DNA of 64,000 bases from Streptomyces albofaciens JCM 4342 (GTDB lineage Bacteria > Actinomycetota > Actinomycetes > Streptomycetales > Streptomycetaceae), in the NCBI RefSeq assembly GCF_008634025.1, contig NZ_PDCM01000002.1, forward strand, positions 682,001-746,000, given 5' to 3'. Each line of letters begins with the position of its first letter. The first letter of the stretch is position 1. Positions 42,486 to 51,226 of the stretch are shown here, in pieces. The notes beneath the pieces are model-generated. The model saw only the letters and a program-made list of their open reading frames with translations, was not told the DNA's origin and did no database searches. The translations under genes were made by a program, and so were the position numbers.

Positions 42486-43429
42486 GCACCGTCAGCCGCC
42501 GCAGCACCTCCACCCCACGCGAACTGGCCCGGGTCGGCGACCGGCTCTCCTTCATCTATCTGGAACGGTGCACCGTGCACCGCGACGACAACGCCATCAC
42601 CGCCACCGACACCGACGGCACCACCCACATCCCGGCCGCCACCATCGGCACCCTCCTGCTGGGCCCCGGCACCCGCATCACCCACCAGGCCATGTCCGTC
42701 CTCGGCGAATGCGGCGCCGGCGTGCTCTGGGTCGGCGAGCACGGCGTACGGTTCTACGCCGGCGGCCGCGCCCTGACCCGCTCCTCGGCCCTGGCCGAAG
42801 CCCAAGCGACGGCCTGGGCCAACCAGCGCACCCGGCTGGAGGTGGCCCGCGCCATGTACCACCTGCGCTTTCCCGACGAAGACCCCACCGGACGCACCCG
42901 CCAGGACCTGCTGTCCATGGAAGGCCGCCGCCTCAAAGACTGCTACCGCCGCGAATCCGCCCGCACCGGCGTCCCCTGGAAGCGCCGCGACTACCACCGC
43001 GACAACTTCGCCGCCGGCGACGCCCCCAACCAGGCCGTCACCGCCACCGCCCAGTGCCTGTACGGCATCGCCCACGCCGTCGTCACCGCCCTGGGCTGCT
43101 CCCCGGCTCTCGGCTTCGTCCACTCCGGCCACGAACGCTCCTTCGTCCTGGACATCGCCGACCTCTACAAAACCGACACCGCCATCCCCGCCGCCTTCGA
43201 CGCCGCCGCCGACGGCCTCGACGACGTGGCCTCCCGCACCCGCCGCGCCCTGCGCACCCGCATCAACGACACCAACCTCCTCGACCGCTGCGTCAACGAC
43301 ATCAAAACCCTCCTCCACCACAACGACGCCCCCGACGCCATGGATCGCGAAGACCGCATGACCCTGCAGTCGGACGGCGACACCCGCCTGGACAGCGGCC
43401 GCAACTACGGCGACGAGGTGCTGTGGTGA
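42482..43429 (+). CDS. cas1: Type I-E CRISPR integrase Cas1, locus 1
   Basis: A 315-residue protein that joins new spacers to the array. Metal ligands are visible: Glu in LLSMEGRRLKDCYR, His in LGFVHSGHERSFV and Asp in VLDIADLYK. The N-terminal beta domain (DRLSFIYLERCTVHRDDNAITATDTDGTTHIPAATIGTLLLGPGTRIT) is normal. It starts on the ATG overlapping the cas6e relic and overlaps cas2 by 4 bases. It is on the opposite strand to the effector operon and separated from it by the RT/unknown gene block. Confidence 0.96.
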   Translation: MSTVSRRSTSTPRELARVGDRLSFIYLERCTVHRDDNAITATDTDGTTHIPAATIGTLLLGPGTRITHQAMSVLGECGAGVLWVGEHGVRFYAGGRALTRSSALAEAQATAWANQRTRLEVARAMYHLRFPDEDPTGRTRQDLLSMEGRRLKDCYRRESARTGVPWKRRDYHRDNFAAGDAPNQAVTATAQCLYGIAHAVVTALGCSPALGFVHSGHERSFVLDIADLYKTDTAIPAAFDAAADGLDDVASRTRRALRTRINDTNLLDRCVNDIKTLLHHNDAPDAMDREDRMTLQSDGDTRLDSGRNYGDEVLW

Positions 43430-43791
43430 CCGTCATCATCCTCGCCAACTGCCCCGCCGGCCTGCGCGGCTTCCTCGCCCGCTGGCTCCTGGAAATCTCC
43501 CCCGGCGTCTTCCTCGGCTCCCCCACCGCCCGCATCCGCGACCTGCTGTGGGACGAAGTCCGCCAGTACTCCGACAAAGGCCGCGCCCTCCTCGTCCACC
43601 AGACCGACACCGAACAAGGCTTCACCTTCCGCACCCACCACCACGCCTGGCACCCCACCGACCACGAAGGCCTCACCCTCCTCCACCGCCCAGCCCCCCG
43701 AACCACCCCACCGGAAACCGGCCGCCCGCCCCAGCCCCCGAAACAGAACTGGAGCAAAGCCGCCCAACGCCGCAAATACGGCCGCCGATAA
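43426..43791 (+). CDS. cas2: Type I-E CRISPR adaptation protein Cas2, locus 1
   Basis: A 121-residue protein (TVIILANCPAGLRGFLARWLLEISPGVFLGSPTARIRDLLWDEVRQYSDKGRALLVHQTDTEQGFTFRTHHHAW), the type I-E Cas2 (Cse-type) ferredoxin-like fold. A Pro-rich linker and basic tail (QNWSKAAQRRKYGRR) follow. It dimerises and bridges two Cas1 dimers for spacer capture. GTG start overlapping the cas1 stop. The array leader begins just after its stop. Confidence 0.95.
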   Translation: MTVIILANCPAGLRGFLARWLLEISPGVFLGSPTARIRDLLWDEVRQYSDKGRALLVHQTDTEQGFTFRTHHHAWHPTDHEGLTLLHRPAPRTTPPETGRPPQPPKQNWSKAAQRRKYGRR

Positions 43792-43919
43792 CCACCCCAG
43801 CCCGCGTCCCACATGAATGGAGCAGCCCGCCAATGCCAGAATATATGCCTGTTATGTCGGAATCCCTGGAAGTAAGTAAAAACCCGTCCCTCGCCTGACA
43901 AAGCCGCTGGTCACGGCCT
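43792..43919 (+). promoter_or_regulatory. Leader of CRISPR array B
   Basis: This 128-bp stretch between cas2 and the first repeat is distinctly AT-richer than the surroundings (AATATATGCCTGTTATGTC; AAGTAAGTAAAAACC). It should hold the array promoter and the adaptation signals. The first repeats after it are identical, which fits leader-proximal polarity. Confidence 0.75.
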
Positions 43920-45360
43920 GTGGTCCCCGCGCGTGCGGGGCTGTTCCCTGCTCCTGGCTCCGGTGTGCACGTGTCCTGTCGTGGTCCCCGCGCGTGCGGG
44001 GCTGTTCCCGTCGCGGAAGCGCCGGACCTCGTCGAGCGTGTGTGGTCCCCGCGCGTGCGGGGCTGTTCCCAGTGCGGGCAAGGCGGGTGTCAACGCGCAG
44101 ATGTGGTCCCCGCGCGTGCGGGGCTGTTCCCGCGCCACCAGGGCGCAAGAGGCGGAAACCATCGTGGTCCCCGCGCGTGCGGGGCTGTTCCCTGGCCCGC
44201 TGTGCCGCCCCGGTAGCGCTTCCACGCCGCGGCATCGTGGTCCCCGCGCGTGCGGGGCTGTTCCCGACCCCCGCTTCGCCCACATGGCCCGCCACCGGTG
44301 GTCCCCGCGCGTGCGGGGCTGTTCCCCATCCGACACGCTGGTAGGCCACGACGATTGCGTGGTCCCCGCGCGTGCGGGGCTGTTCCCCCGATCGTCCTGA
44401 TCAGCATCGCGATCGCCGCGTGGTCCCCGCGCGTGCGGGGCTGTTCCCGGCATCGACCCCCACACGGTGGCCCTGCGTTGGTGGTCCCCGCGCGTGCGGG
44501 GCTGTTCCCGCCGGGTGACGGCGCCCGGCCCACGCGAGGTTGTGGTCCCCGCGCGTGCGGGGCTGTTCCCCGAGACCGTAACCCGTGACGGTCGCCGTTT
44601 CGGTGGTCCCCGCGCGTGCGGGGCTGTTCCCGGCCAACGCCACCAAAATGATCACGAGGTACGGTGGTCCCCACGCGTGCGGGGCTGTTCCCTGGACGTC
44701 GAAGACCGCGCGCGTCACCGCCAAGTGGTCCCCACGCGTGCGGGGGTGCCCCCTGGGCCTTGTGTTGCGCCGAGCGAATAGCCCAGTGGTCCCCGCGCAT
44801 GCGGGGCTGCTCCCGGAGGCGCCGCATAGCGCAGGAGGGAGACCCCGTTGATTCCGCGCGTGCGGGGGTTGATGCCTTTTCGGAGCGCGTCGTCGCACTC
44901 TTTAAGGAGTGGTCCCCGCCCGCGCGGGGTTGATCCCCCCTGTTCGGGGAAGATCATCGCCACGCAGTGGCCCCCGCCCGTGCGAGGCTGTGCCCGCGTC
45001 ACCGTCCTGTACCGCGTCCACTCCGGAGTGGTCCCCGCACGTGCAGGACCGTTCCACCACCGAGCGCGGGCAGCATCTCCGCGCGGATGTGGTCCCCGCG
45101 CGTGCGGGGCTGTTCCCGAACCCACCCCCCTGCGCCTGGACCACATCCTGTGGTCCCCGCGCGTGCGGGGCTGTTCCCTGATCGGCGATCCTCTCGCCGA
45201 CGCGGCGGCCGTGGTCCCCGCGCGTGCGGGGCTGTTCCGCCGTCGCCAGGGTTTGCCGGTCGATGTCCTCGTGGTCCCCGCGCGTGCGGGGCTGTTCCCG
45301 GGAACCAGGTCACGGTGCCGTGCGACGCGTGGTGGTCCCCGCGCGTGCGGGGTTGTTCCC
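43920..45360 (+). CRISPR. CRISPR array B, type I-E, 24 repeats / 23 spacers
   Basis: 29-bp repeats begin GTGGTCCCC, carry a CCCCGC/GCGGGG stem and end CTGTTCCC, with mostly 32-bp spacers (period 61). Starts run from 43920 to 45332. One spacer is 44 bp (44193-44236). Repeats at 44725-45056 are degenerate (for example, 44847 begins GTTGATTCCG). Those from 45089 to 45332 are again near-perfect, so the array is a mosaic. It is adjacent to cas1-cas2 of locus 1, and its repeat equals that of arrays A and C. Confidence 0.97.
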
Positions 45361-45447
45361 TGAACTCGGTCGGGTGTAGCTCGTTTCGAGTGAGGGCGAA
45401 GAGGCTGGTCAGCGCCGGTGTCAGTGGTAGCGCATAGCATCCGGATC

Positions 45448-46213
45448 ATGCGTGAGTTCTTCATGGCCGGTGGGCGGCGACTGTCGTATGTGGACTTCGG
45501 TGGGCCGGGGGCCCCGCTGCTGGCCTTGCACGGGCATTACAACGAGGCGTCGGCGTTTGCGCCTTTGGCCGAGGCGCTCGCGCCGCGGTGGCGGGTGATC
45601 GCTCTCGATCAGCGTGGTCACGGTGAGTCTGATCGTGGCGAGAGTTACGACCGGGACGACTACGTGGACGATGTCGCCGTCTGGCATCGGCATTTGGGCC
45701 TGGGTGCGGTAGCGGTGCTGGGCCACTCGCTGGGTGGCGTGAACGCGTACCAATACGCCGCTCGGCATGCGGACCGGGTCTCCGCGTTGATCGTCGAGGA
45801 CATCGGCGCGGTCGTGGACAGCGACTGGTCGTTCACCTTGCGCCTGCCCCGCCAGACGCCGTCGCGGCAGGAGTTGGTGAGCGCGCTCGGGCCGGTGGCG
45901 GTCTATCTGGAGTGTTGCTTCCGCCGCGCGGGCGATTGCTGGGGGGTTCTCCTTCTATGTCGAGGACACGGTGGCGTCGCAGAAGGCACTGAGCGGAGAG
46001 CACTGGCGGGACTGGGCAGCGGTGGCTTGCCCCACCCTGCTGATCCGGGGAACCAGTAGCGAGGAGCTGGCCGCCGGCCATGCCCGGGAGATGATCGCCC
46101 GGCGTGCCGGCAAGGCGCATCTGCTTGAGCTGCCCGCCGGGCATGTCGTGCACCACGACGCTGCGGAGCAGTTCGCCGCCGCTGTCGAGGACTTTCTGGA
46201 AAATCCCGGCTGA
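45448..46213 (+). pseudogene. Alpha/beta-hydrolase gene with a frameshift
   Basis: The first part (MREFFMAGGRRLSYVDFGGPGAPLLALHGHYNEASAFAPLAEALAPRWRVIALDQRGHGESD...VLGHSLGGVNAYQYAARHADRV) is a standard alpha/beta hydrolase with GHSLGG nucleophile elbow. At the G-run near 45940 the frame is lost. The remainder continues one frame over as GFSFYVEDTVASQKALSGEHWRDWAAVACPTLLIRGTSSEELA...GHVVHHDAAEQFAAAVEDFL, with the catalytic His region. One base change in the homopolymer breaks an otherwise complete gene. It follows directly after array B. Confidence 0.82.
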
Positions 46214-46217
46214 AGTC

Positions 46218-46988
46218 CGGGCTGTCTCACGCCGCGAGGGTGTATCCGGCCTGGTCGGGGGCGTCGTGGACGCGATGGTGTTCGCGCCTGAGGTGTCCCG
46301 CTCCTGCGTCCTGGCCCTGATGGGCGTGCGCGCCGACGGCAGCAAGGAGCTGATCGCGCTCGCCGAGGGGCTGCGCGAGTCGACCGAGTCCTGGGCCGGC
46401 CTCCTGCGGGACTGCCGTCGGCGCGGCATGCGCGATCCCGAGCTCGTCGTCGGCGACGGGGCCATTGGGCTGTGGCGGGCCCTGACCCAGGTGTTTCTGC
46501 AGGCCAGACACCAAAGGTGCTGGGTTCACAAAACTCGGAACGTGGTCGACGCGCTGCCGAAATCGGCCCAGCCCGGCGCGAAGAGGGCGCTGCAAGAGAT
46601 CTACAACGCCGAGGACCGCGACCACGCAGAGAAGGCGGTGAAGGACTTCGGGCGCGCCTACGGCGCGAAGTGGCCCAAGGCCGTCAAGAAGATCACCGAC
46701 GACGTCGGTGAACTCCTGGCGTTCTACGACTTCCCGGCCGAGCACTGGGTCCACCTGCGCACGGCAAATCCGATCGAGTCGACCTTCAGCACAGTAAAGC
46801 TGCGGACCAAGGTCGCCCGCGGCGCCGGCAGCCCGGCTGCGACCCTGGCGATGGTGTTCAAGCTCGCCGAGTCCGCCCAGGCCCGCTGGCGCGCGATCAC
46901 CGCACCCCACCTCGTCGCCCTCGTCCGATCCGGAACCATCTTCGAACGCGGTCAGCTCTTCGAGCGTACCGAGGCGGTCGTGGCCTGA
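46218..46988 (+). mobile_element. IS256-family transposase, 5'-truncated remnant
   Basis: About 255 C-terminal residues of a Mutator/IS256 transposase: LMGVRADGSKELIALAEGLRESTESWAGLLRDCRRRGMRDPELVVGDGAIGLWRAL...QRCWVHKTRNVVDALPK...FYDFPAEHWVHLRTANPIESTFSTVKLRTKVARGAGS. The second catalytic Asp (VGDG) and the Glu of NPIESTF are present, but the N-terminal third, with the first Asp region, is missing, so it should be inactive. Its 3' end overlaps the convergent MBL-fold gene by 37 bp. I found no terminal inverted repeats. Confidence 0.85.
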
Positions 46989-47755
46989 CCGATCGTGAAG
47001 GTGGCACCAGGGGCTGCGTAGTCGACAGGACCGTCGAACCGGGCCGAGGCGCGTGCCACCGCCTGCTGCGGGGTGAGGAAGCGGCCGACATGTGTGACGA
47101 CCAGCCGGTCCGCCCGGGCCGCGCGGGCAGTGTCGCCGGCGTCCTCGGGTGTGTGGTGCACCTGGTCACCCTCGGCTGGCGCCTGTGCGCTCTCGGCCTC
47201 GCACAGCAGCACGTCGCATCCCTCGGCCAGCTCTGTGAGACTCGGGCACGGCGCGGTGTCCCCGGAGTACACCAGCGACCTGCCGGCCGCCTCGATGCGC
47301 ACGGCGAACGCCGGGATGCCGTGCGCTACCGCCCGGCTGGTCAGCCGCAACGAGCCGATGGTCGCCTGATGCCCGTCGTGCAACTCGGTAACAGCGAAGG
47401 CGGATTCGATCGGACTGCGGGCCGATGTGTTGGTGAGGAATCCGGCCAGCCGGTCGGCAGTTCCCGGCGGGCCGAAGAGGGGAATCGGCGCTGCCAGGCG
47501 GATGTCCGCGTAAAGGGCGCCGTAGTACGCGGTGAGCAGGTCCGCGCTGTGATCGGCGTGCAGGTGGGAGATCCAGATCGCGTCGAGCTCGTCCAGCCGC
47601 ACGTGCCGTTGGAGCGGGCCGAGCGTCCCGCTCCCCGCGTCCACCCAGATCCGGCTGTCGCCGTTCGACACCAGATAGCCCGAACACGGGTTGTCCACGC
47701 TCGGGTACGGCGTCGCGCACCCCAGGATCGTAAGTCGAAGAAGCTCATCACTCAT
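46952..47755 (-). CDS. MBL-fold metallo-hydrolase (RNase Z-like)
   Basis: A 267-residue protein with the metal site of the RNase Z/arylsulfatase-like MBL group: SHLHADHSAD (HxHxDH), SRAVAHGIPAFAVRI (His), VYSGDTAPC (bridging Asp), and a terminal His in VVTHVGRF. It begins MSDELLRLTILGCATPYPSVDNPCSGYLV, the usual start of this group. The last residues (IGQATTASVRSKS) may come from IS256 DNA, because the 3' end overlaps the transposase remnant. Host or cargo role unknown. Confidence 0.82.
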   Translation of the reverse strand: MSDELLRLTILGCATPYPSVDNPCSGYLVSNGDSRIWVDAGSGTLGPLQRHVRLDELDAIWISHLHADHSADLLTAYYGALYADIRLAAPIPLFGPPGTADRLAGFLTNTSARSPIESAFAVTELHDGHQATIGSLRLTSRAVAHGIPAFAVRIEAAGRSLVYSGDTAPCPSLTELAEGCDVLLCEAESAQAPAEGDQVHHTPEDAGDTARAARADRLVVTHVGRFLTPQQAVARASARFDGPVDYAAPGATFTIGQATTASVRSKS

Positions 47756-47767
47756 CCCGGGATCCTA

Positions 47768-48639
47768 GAGGCTGTCCCGTAACTGCCGGTCAGAGGTGAG
47801 ACGATCTTGCCGTGGCTGGTGTGATCAAGGCGTCGGATCCCTCGTGGATAGGTCCGTTCACCGGGCTGAGCCCACGGCAGTTCAACAAGCTGATCACCGC
47901 GTTGCGGCGCGAGGGCGCCGATCCGGTCCGCAAGGGCCGGCCGTGGTCGTTGCCGCTTGAGGACCGGGTGCTGCTGGTGGCCGCGTACTGGCGCACCAAC
48001 CTCACCCTGCGCCAACTCGCCCCGCTCTTCGGCATCTCCAAGTCCGCGGCCGACCGGATCGTCGGCCACCTCGGACCGGCTCTCGCCCTCCAACCCCGGC
48101 GGCGGTTCCGCAAGAACACCGTGCTCATCGTGGACGGCACGCTGGTCCCCACCCGCGACCGGGCCGTGGCCGCCTCCAGCAAGAACTACCGTTACTCCAC
48201 TAACCATCAGGTCGTCATCGACGCCGACTCCTGCCTGGTCGTCGCCGTCGGCAAGCCGCTGCCCGGCAACCGCAACGACTGCCGGGCCTGGGAGGACTCC
48301 GGCGCGAAGGCTGCCGTCGGCACCACCCCCATGGTGATCGCAGACGGCGGCTACCGCGGTACCGGCTTGACCATCCCGCACTACCGCCGGCGCAAGGACG
48401 AAGAACTGCCCGCCTGGAAGGAAGAGCACAACGCCTCCCACCGCAAGGTCCGTGCCCGCGTCGAGCACGCCTTCGCTCACATGAAGAGCTGGAAGATCCT
48501 GCGCGACTGCCGCCTCAGAGGCCACGGCGCCCACCACGCCATGCTCGGCATCGCCCGCCTGCACAACCTGACCCTCACCGGATGACAAGCAAACGAGCAG
48601 CTCAACCTGCACGTCCCTGGTGATTTACGGGACAGCCTC
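47768..48639. mobile_element. IS5-family insertion sequence (IS112-like), complete
   Basis: An 872-bp element bounded by perfect 15-bp inverted repeats GAGGCTGTCCCGTAA (47768-47782) and TTACGGGACAGCCTC (48625-48639). It is flanked by TA on both sides (47766-47767 and 48640-48641), the target duplication expected for this group. It encodes one transposase. It inserted in the gap upstream of the MBL gene next to an ISKra4 remnant. Confidence 0.9.
47812..48585 (+). CDS. IS5-family transposase (DDE_Tnp_4 type)
   Basis: A 257-residue intact transposase. The HTH part is at residues about 50-85 (LTLRQLAPLFGISKSAADRIVGHLG). The DDE catalytic residues are seen in TVLIVDGTLVPTRD (first Asp), MVIADGGYRGTG (second Asp) and KVRARVEHAFAHMKSW (Glu). 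A GTG start 44 bp inside the left inverted repeat is typical. Single-frame, so probably capable of transposition. Confidence 0.92.
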   Translation: MAGVIKASDPSWIGPFTGLSPRQFNKLITALRREGADPVRKGRPWSLPLEDRVLLVAAYWRTNLTLRQLAPLFGISKSAADRIVGHLGPALALQPRRRFRKNTVLIVDGTLVPTRDRAVAASSKNYRYSTNHQVVIDADSCLVVAVGKPLPGNRNDCRAWEDSGAKAAVGTTPMVIADGGYRGTGLTIPHYRRRKDEELPAWKEEHNASHRKVRARVEHAFAHMKSWKILRDCRLRGHGAHHAMLGIARLHNLTLTG

Positions 48640-48679
48640 TAGAACGCACGATCCACAGGTTTGACAGTTTTCCGACGAT

Positions 48680-48990
48680 CAACGCACCGCCGCCGACCGG
48701 GCCTGCCACTACCTGGCCAACAACACCGACTTCACCCACTACGACCAGTCCCTGGAAGCTGGCTGGCCGATCGCCAGTGGCGTCATCAAGGGAGCGGCAC
48801 GCCATTTCATAGCGGGCAGACTCGACATCACCGGTTCCCGCTGGAGCATCCCCGGCGCCGAAGCCGTCCTCACCCTGCGGGCCGTGATCCGCAACAGGGA
48901 GCCTCCCGGAGTACTGAACATTCCATGTCGAGAGGGATCGCGAACGCCTCTATCCCCATACCGACCAGCACAACTACAAGCTCACGGCCT
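48680..48990 (+). pseudogene. ISKra4-family transposase, C-terminal remnant
   Basis: The plus strand gives QRTAADRACHYLANNTDFTHYDQSLEAGWPIASGVIKGAARHFIAGRLDITGSRWSIPGAEAVLTLRAVIRN, the C-terminal catalytic part of ISKra4 transposases. A frameshift follows near 48900, then LEREREHRLYP-like residues and a stop in another frame. The N-terminal two-thirds is absent, perhaps lost when the IS5 element inserted. Confidence 0.75.
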
Positions 48991-49053
48991 GACCGACGAC
49001 CTCACTGCGCGAGAGCCACACCCAACTCGGTCTGCCCTGGGAGGCGTTGTTCG

Positions 49054-49205
49054 GTGGTCCCCGCGCGTGCGGGGCTGTTCCCCGCGCTAAGGAGGCCGCG
49101 GTGTCGTACGTGCCGTGGTCCCCGGGCGTGCGGGGCTTTCCCCAGACCCGACGTGTACGCCGCGACCTGGTGGCGCATGGTCCCCGCCCGCGCGGGGTTG
49201 CTCCC
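49054..49205 (+). CRISPR. CRISPR array C: three-repeat remnant with the array B repeat
   Basis: Repeats at 49054-49082 (perfect), 49115-49143 (mutated) and 49177-49205 (mutated) match arrays A and B in sequence, orientation and period. Only transposon remnants precede it. It looks like the distal end of array B or a copy of array A, cut off by the 45.4-49.0 kb insertions. Confidence 0.88.
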
Positions 49206-49555
49206 GCACCACCGCCACGTACACCGGACGCAGGTACCGGCGGCGCGCGGGTGTATACCCGGTGCCCGCGGGAGGCAGCGAACCCCCATCAGGGGAACAG
49301 GAGCATCGGTCGCGGCACGAACCAGCTCTGCAGGGCACGCTGTCTCGCGGGGTGGTGGAGAAAGTCTGTGGATGCTGTCGTGTGCGCCGCGGGCTGACGT
49401 TGCGCAGCGAATGGTCGTTCGATCTGGGTCGTTAAACCGCGGTTAAGCAGCGGTGCAGGGCTGCCTCAGCGTCCTTTAGGTGTCTGCTGGCGGTTTCTTG
49501 GCGCTGGTGGCGTGTGCTGTGGCTGTTCTGCTGCCCGTGCCGAAGGAGGCTTCCG
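49206..49555. other. Gap between array C and the plasmid-type genes, no gene identified
   Basis: Nothing convincing is seen in these 350 bp apart from the GAAGGAGG ribosome site of the next gene near 49542. Frames through it are continuations of repeat-derived ORFs. Confidence 0.4.
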
Positions 49556-50455
49556 ATGGCCGCAGCCCGTCGAACGCGCGATCGGAGGTACCGGCGTCTG
49601 CCGCTGGATCTGGTGCGGGAGGAGTTCGCCCGCCTGGCGGGCGGGTCCGGCCCGCTGGCGGTGGACGGGACGGCCTTCGCCGGTCTGCCCGACCGGGTGC
49701 TGGGGCTGGGCGAATTGCGGGGACTGCTGCTGCGGCCGGAGTGCCCGGCAGCGGTGCGTGATGCGGTGTGGGCGCATCTGGTCGCGCGGGCCCGGGCCGA
49801 GGGCGGGTGCTGGACGGTGGCGTGTGCGGGGATGGCGCTGCCGGCGCTGGTCCGGGTGGCGGCCTGGGTGGCGGCGCGCTACCCCAGTGATGTGCAGGAC
49901 GCGGAGGCGGAGGTGCTGGCCGGGTTCTTCGCCGCCCTGGCCACCGTCGACATCGGCCGGTCCCACGTCCTGCTGCGGCTGGTGTGGGCGGCGCGGCGGG
50001 CCGGATTCGCCGCACTGACGGAGGCGTTGGCTGCGCCGGTGCCGGTGGCGCCGCGCTTCGGTCCGGCCCCGCCCCGGCCGGGGTGGGGGCATCCGGATCT
50101 GGTGCTGGCCCGGGCGGTGGGCGCCGCGGTGCTCACTCCCGCCGAGGCCGAGCTGATCGGGGCGACCCGGCTGGAGCGCACGCCGGTCCTCGTCTGGGCA
50201 CAAGAGCACGCGGCTGCGGTGCAGGGCGTGTATGCGCGGCGCCGCCGGGCCGAGCGCCGACTGGTCACCTACCTGCGGGACGGACCCCCGCCACCGGCCA
50301 CGATCCCTGGCACGAGGCCGGTGCCGGGACGCGCCGCCTGCCCAGGGGCCCCAAGAACCGCGTATCGCCCCGCACGTTACGACGGCGGCGAGGATTCCGA
50401 AGAATCTTCGGTGCCGGTGCATAAATCGGCGGCGTTTTCCGGCCTTAGGAGATGA
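49556..50455 (+). CDS. Hypothetical protein of plasmid/ICE type
   Basis: A 299-residue Arg/Ala-rich protein (MAAARRTRDRRYRRLPLDLVREEFARLAGGSGPLAVDGTAFAGLPDRVLGLGELRGLLLRPECP). It has long helices and a helix-turn-helix-like stretch late in the sequence (LTPAEAELIGATRLERTPVLVWAQEHAAAVQGVYARRRRAERRLVTYL), reminiscent of sigma-region-4-like proteins of actinobacterial conjugative elements. GAAGGAGG before the ATG is strong. It lies 39 bp upstream of a pilin-like gene, which supports an origin in a conjugation cluster. Function not recognised. Confidence 0.65.
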   Translation: MAAARRTRDRRYRRLPLDLVREEFARLAGGSGPLAVDGTAFAGLPDRVLGLGELRGLLLRPECPAAVRDAVWAHLVARARAEGGCWTVACAGMALPALVRVAAWVAARYPSDVQDAEAEVLAGFFAALATVDIGRSHVLLRLVWAARRAGFAALTEALAAPVPVAPRFGPAPPRPGWGHPDLVLARAVGAAVLTPAEAELIGATRLERTPVLVWAQEHAAAVQGVYARRRRAERRLVTYLRDGPPPPATIPGTRPVPGRAACPGAPRTAYRPARYDGGEDSEESSVPVHKSAAFSGLRR

Positions 50456-50494
50456 GGGGTTTCTCAGCCCCGCCCGCCGCTCCTGGAGGAGGCC

Positions 50495-51226
50495 ATGCCG
50501 CCCGGTTCCCGTCCGCACCCGTCGCCTCGGCGGCGCGCGGCGTCCCGCCGCGGCCGCCCGGTGCCGCGGCAGCGGTGGTGGGCGATGGTGGGCGCGGTCG
50601 CAGCGGTGGCGGTTCTGGTGGCGGCGGCGCCGGCCGCGGAGCCGGGGCGGTGGGTGTGGGCGCTGGCGACGGTGGGCCAGGTGCTGTCCAACCTCCGGAC
50701 CTGGCTGATGGGCATCCTGGCCGGGCTGGCCACGGTGTTCTTGACGGTGGGCGGGGTGCGTTACCTGCTGGCCGGCGGGGATCCGGGGGAGGTGGCGAAG
50801 GCCAAGTCGGCCTTCCGCCACGCCGGTCTGGGCTATGCGCTGGCCGCGCTGGCGCCGATCGTGGTGCAGGTTCTCAAGGTCTCCCTGCCCCGGGCCAAGC
50901 GCAACAGCACCGCCCCGTACACCCTGCCCGACCTGGCCTACCTCGCCGTGCGCGAGCACCGTCCCATCTCGCTGGCCGCCGCCTTCGAAACGCCCGTGAC
51001 CGCCGATGGCCGCGGCGGGTTCTCCCCCGCCTCGCGCACCGCGCTGGCCTCCTACGCGACGCAGATCAACCGGCTGACCGGCCAGCGCCGCCGGCGCTTC
51101 CACGGCCACACCACCATCGCCCCCGACGAGCAGCTGGCCGGGATCGGCGACGCCCACGACTCCTTCGACCAGCTCACCCAAGCCGCGGTCGACAGCGCCC
51201 TTCCCGCCCCCGGGCAGCCGGCATGA
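50495..51226 (+). CDS. Chimera: VirB2/TrbC-like pilin domain fused to the C-terminal part of Cas7e
   Basis: A 243-residue frame with a strong GGAGGAGG ribosome site. Residues about 25-130 are a small membrane protein of VirB2/TrbC-pilin type (WWAMVGAVAAVAVLVAAAPA; LRTWLMGILAGLATVFLTVGGVRYLLAG; HAGLGYALAALAPIVVQVLKV). From about residue 133 it becomes Cas7e: KRNSTAPYTLPDLAYLAVREHRPISLAAAFETPV, as in the C-terminal third of cas7e at 29873. The junction is near 50885-50895. The N-terminal two-thirds of Cas7e is missing, so no Cascade backbone can form. Its stop overlaps the cas5e start. Confidence 0.8.
   Translation: MPPGSRPHPSPRRRAASRRGRPVPRQRWWAMVGAVAAVAVLVAAAPAAEPGRWVWALATVGQVLSNLRTWLMGILAGLATVFLTVGGVRYLLAGGDPGEVAKAKSAFRHAGLGYALAALAPIVVQVLKVSLPRAKRNSTAPYTLPDLAYLAVREHRPISLAAAFETPVTADGRGGFSPASRTALASYATQINRLTGQRRRRFHGHTTIAPDEQLAGIGDAHDSFDQLTQAAVDSALPAPGQPA

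Noticed and set aside
43911..45464. Several 80-250-residue frames across arrays A-C, rich in PRTRGDH/ARAGTT units
   Set aside because: They are translations of the 29-bp CRISPR repeats (period 61) and have no start signals or family features.
46104..46988. Complete IS256 transposase starting at 46104
   Set aside because: The first 38 codons of that frame are out-of-frame hydrolase sequence; transposase similarity begins only near 46218, with the N-terminal third missing.
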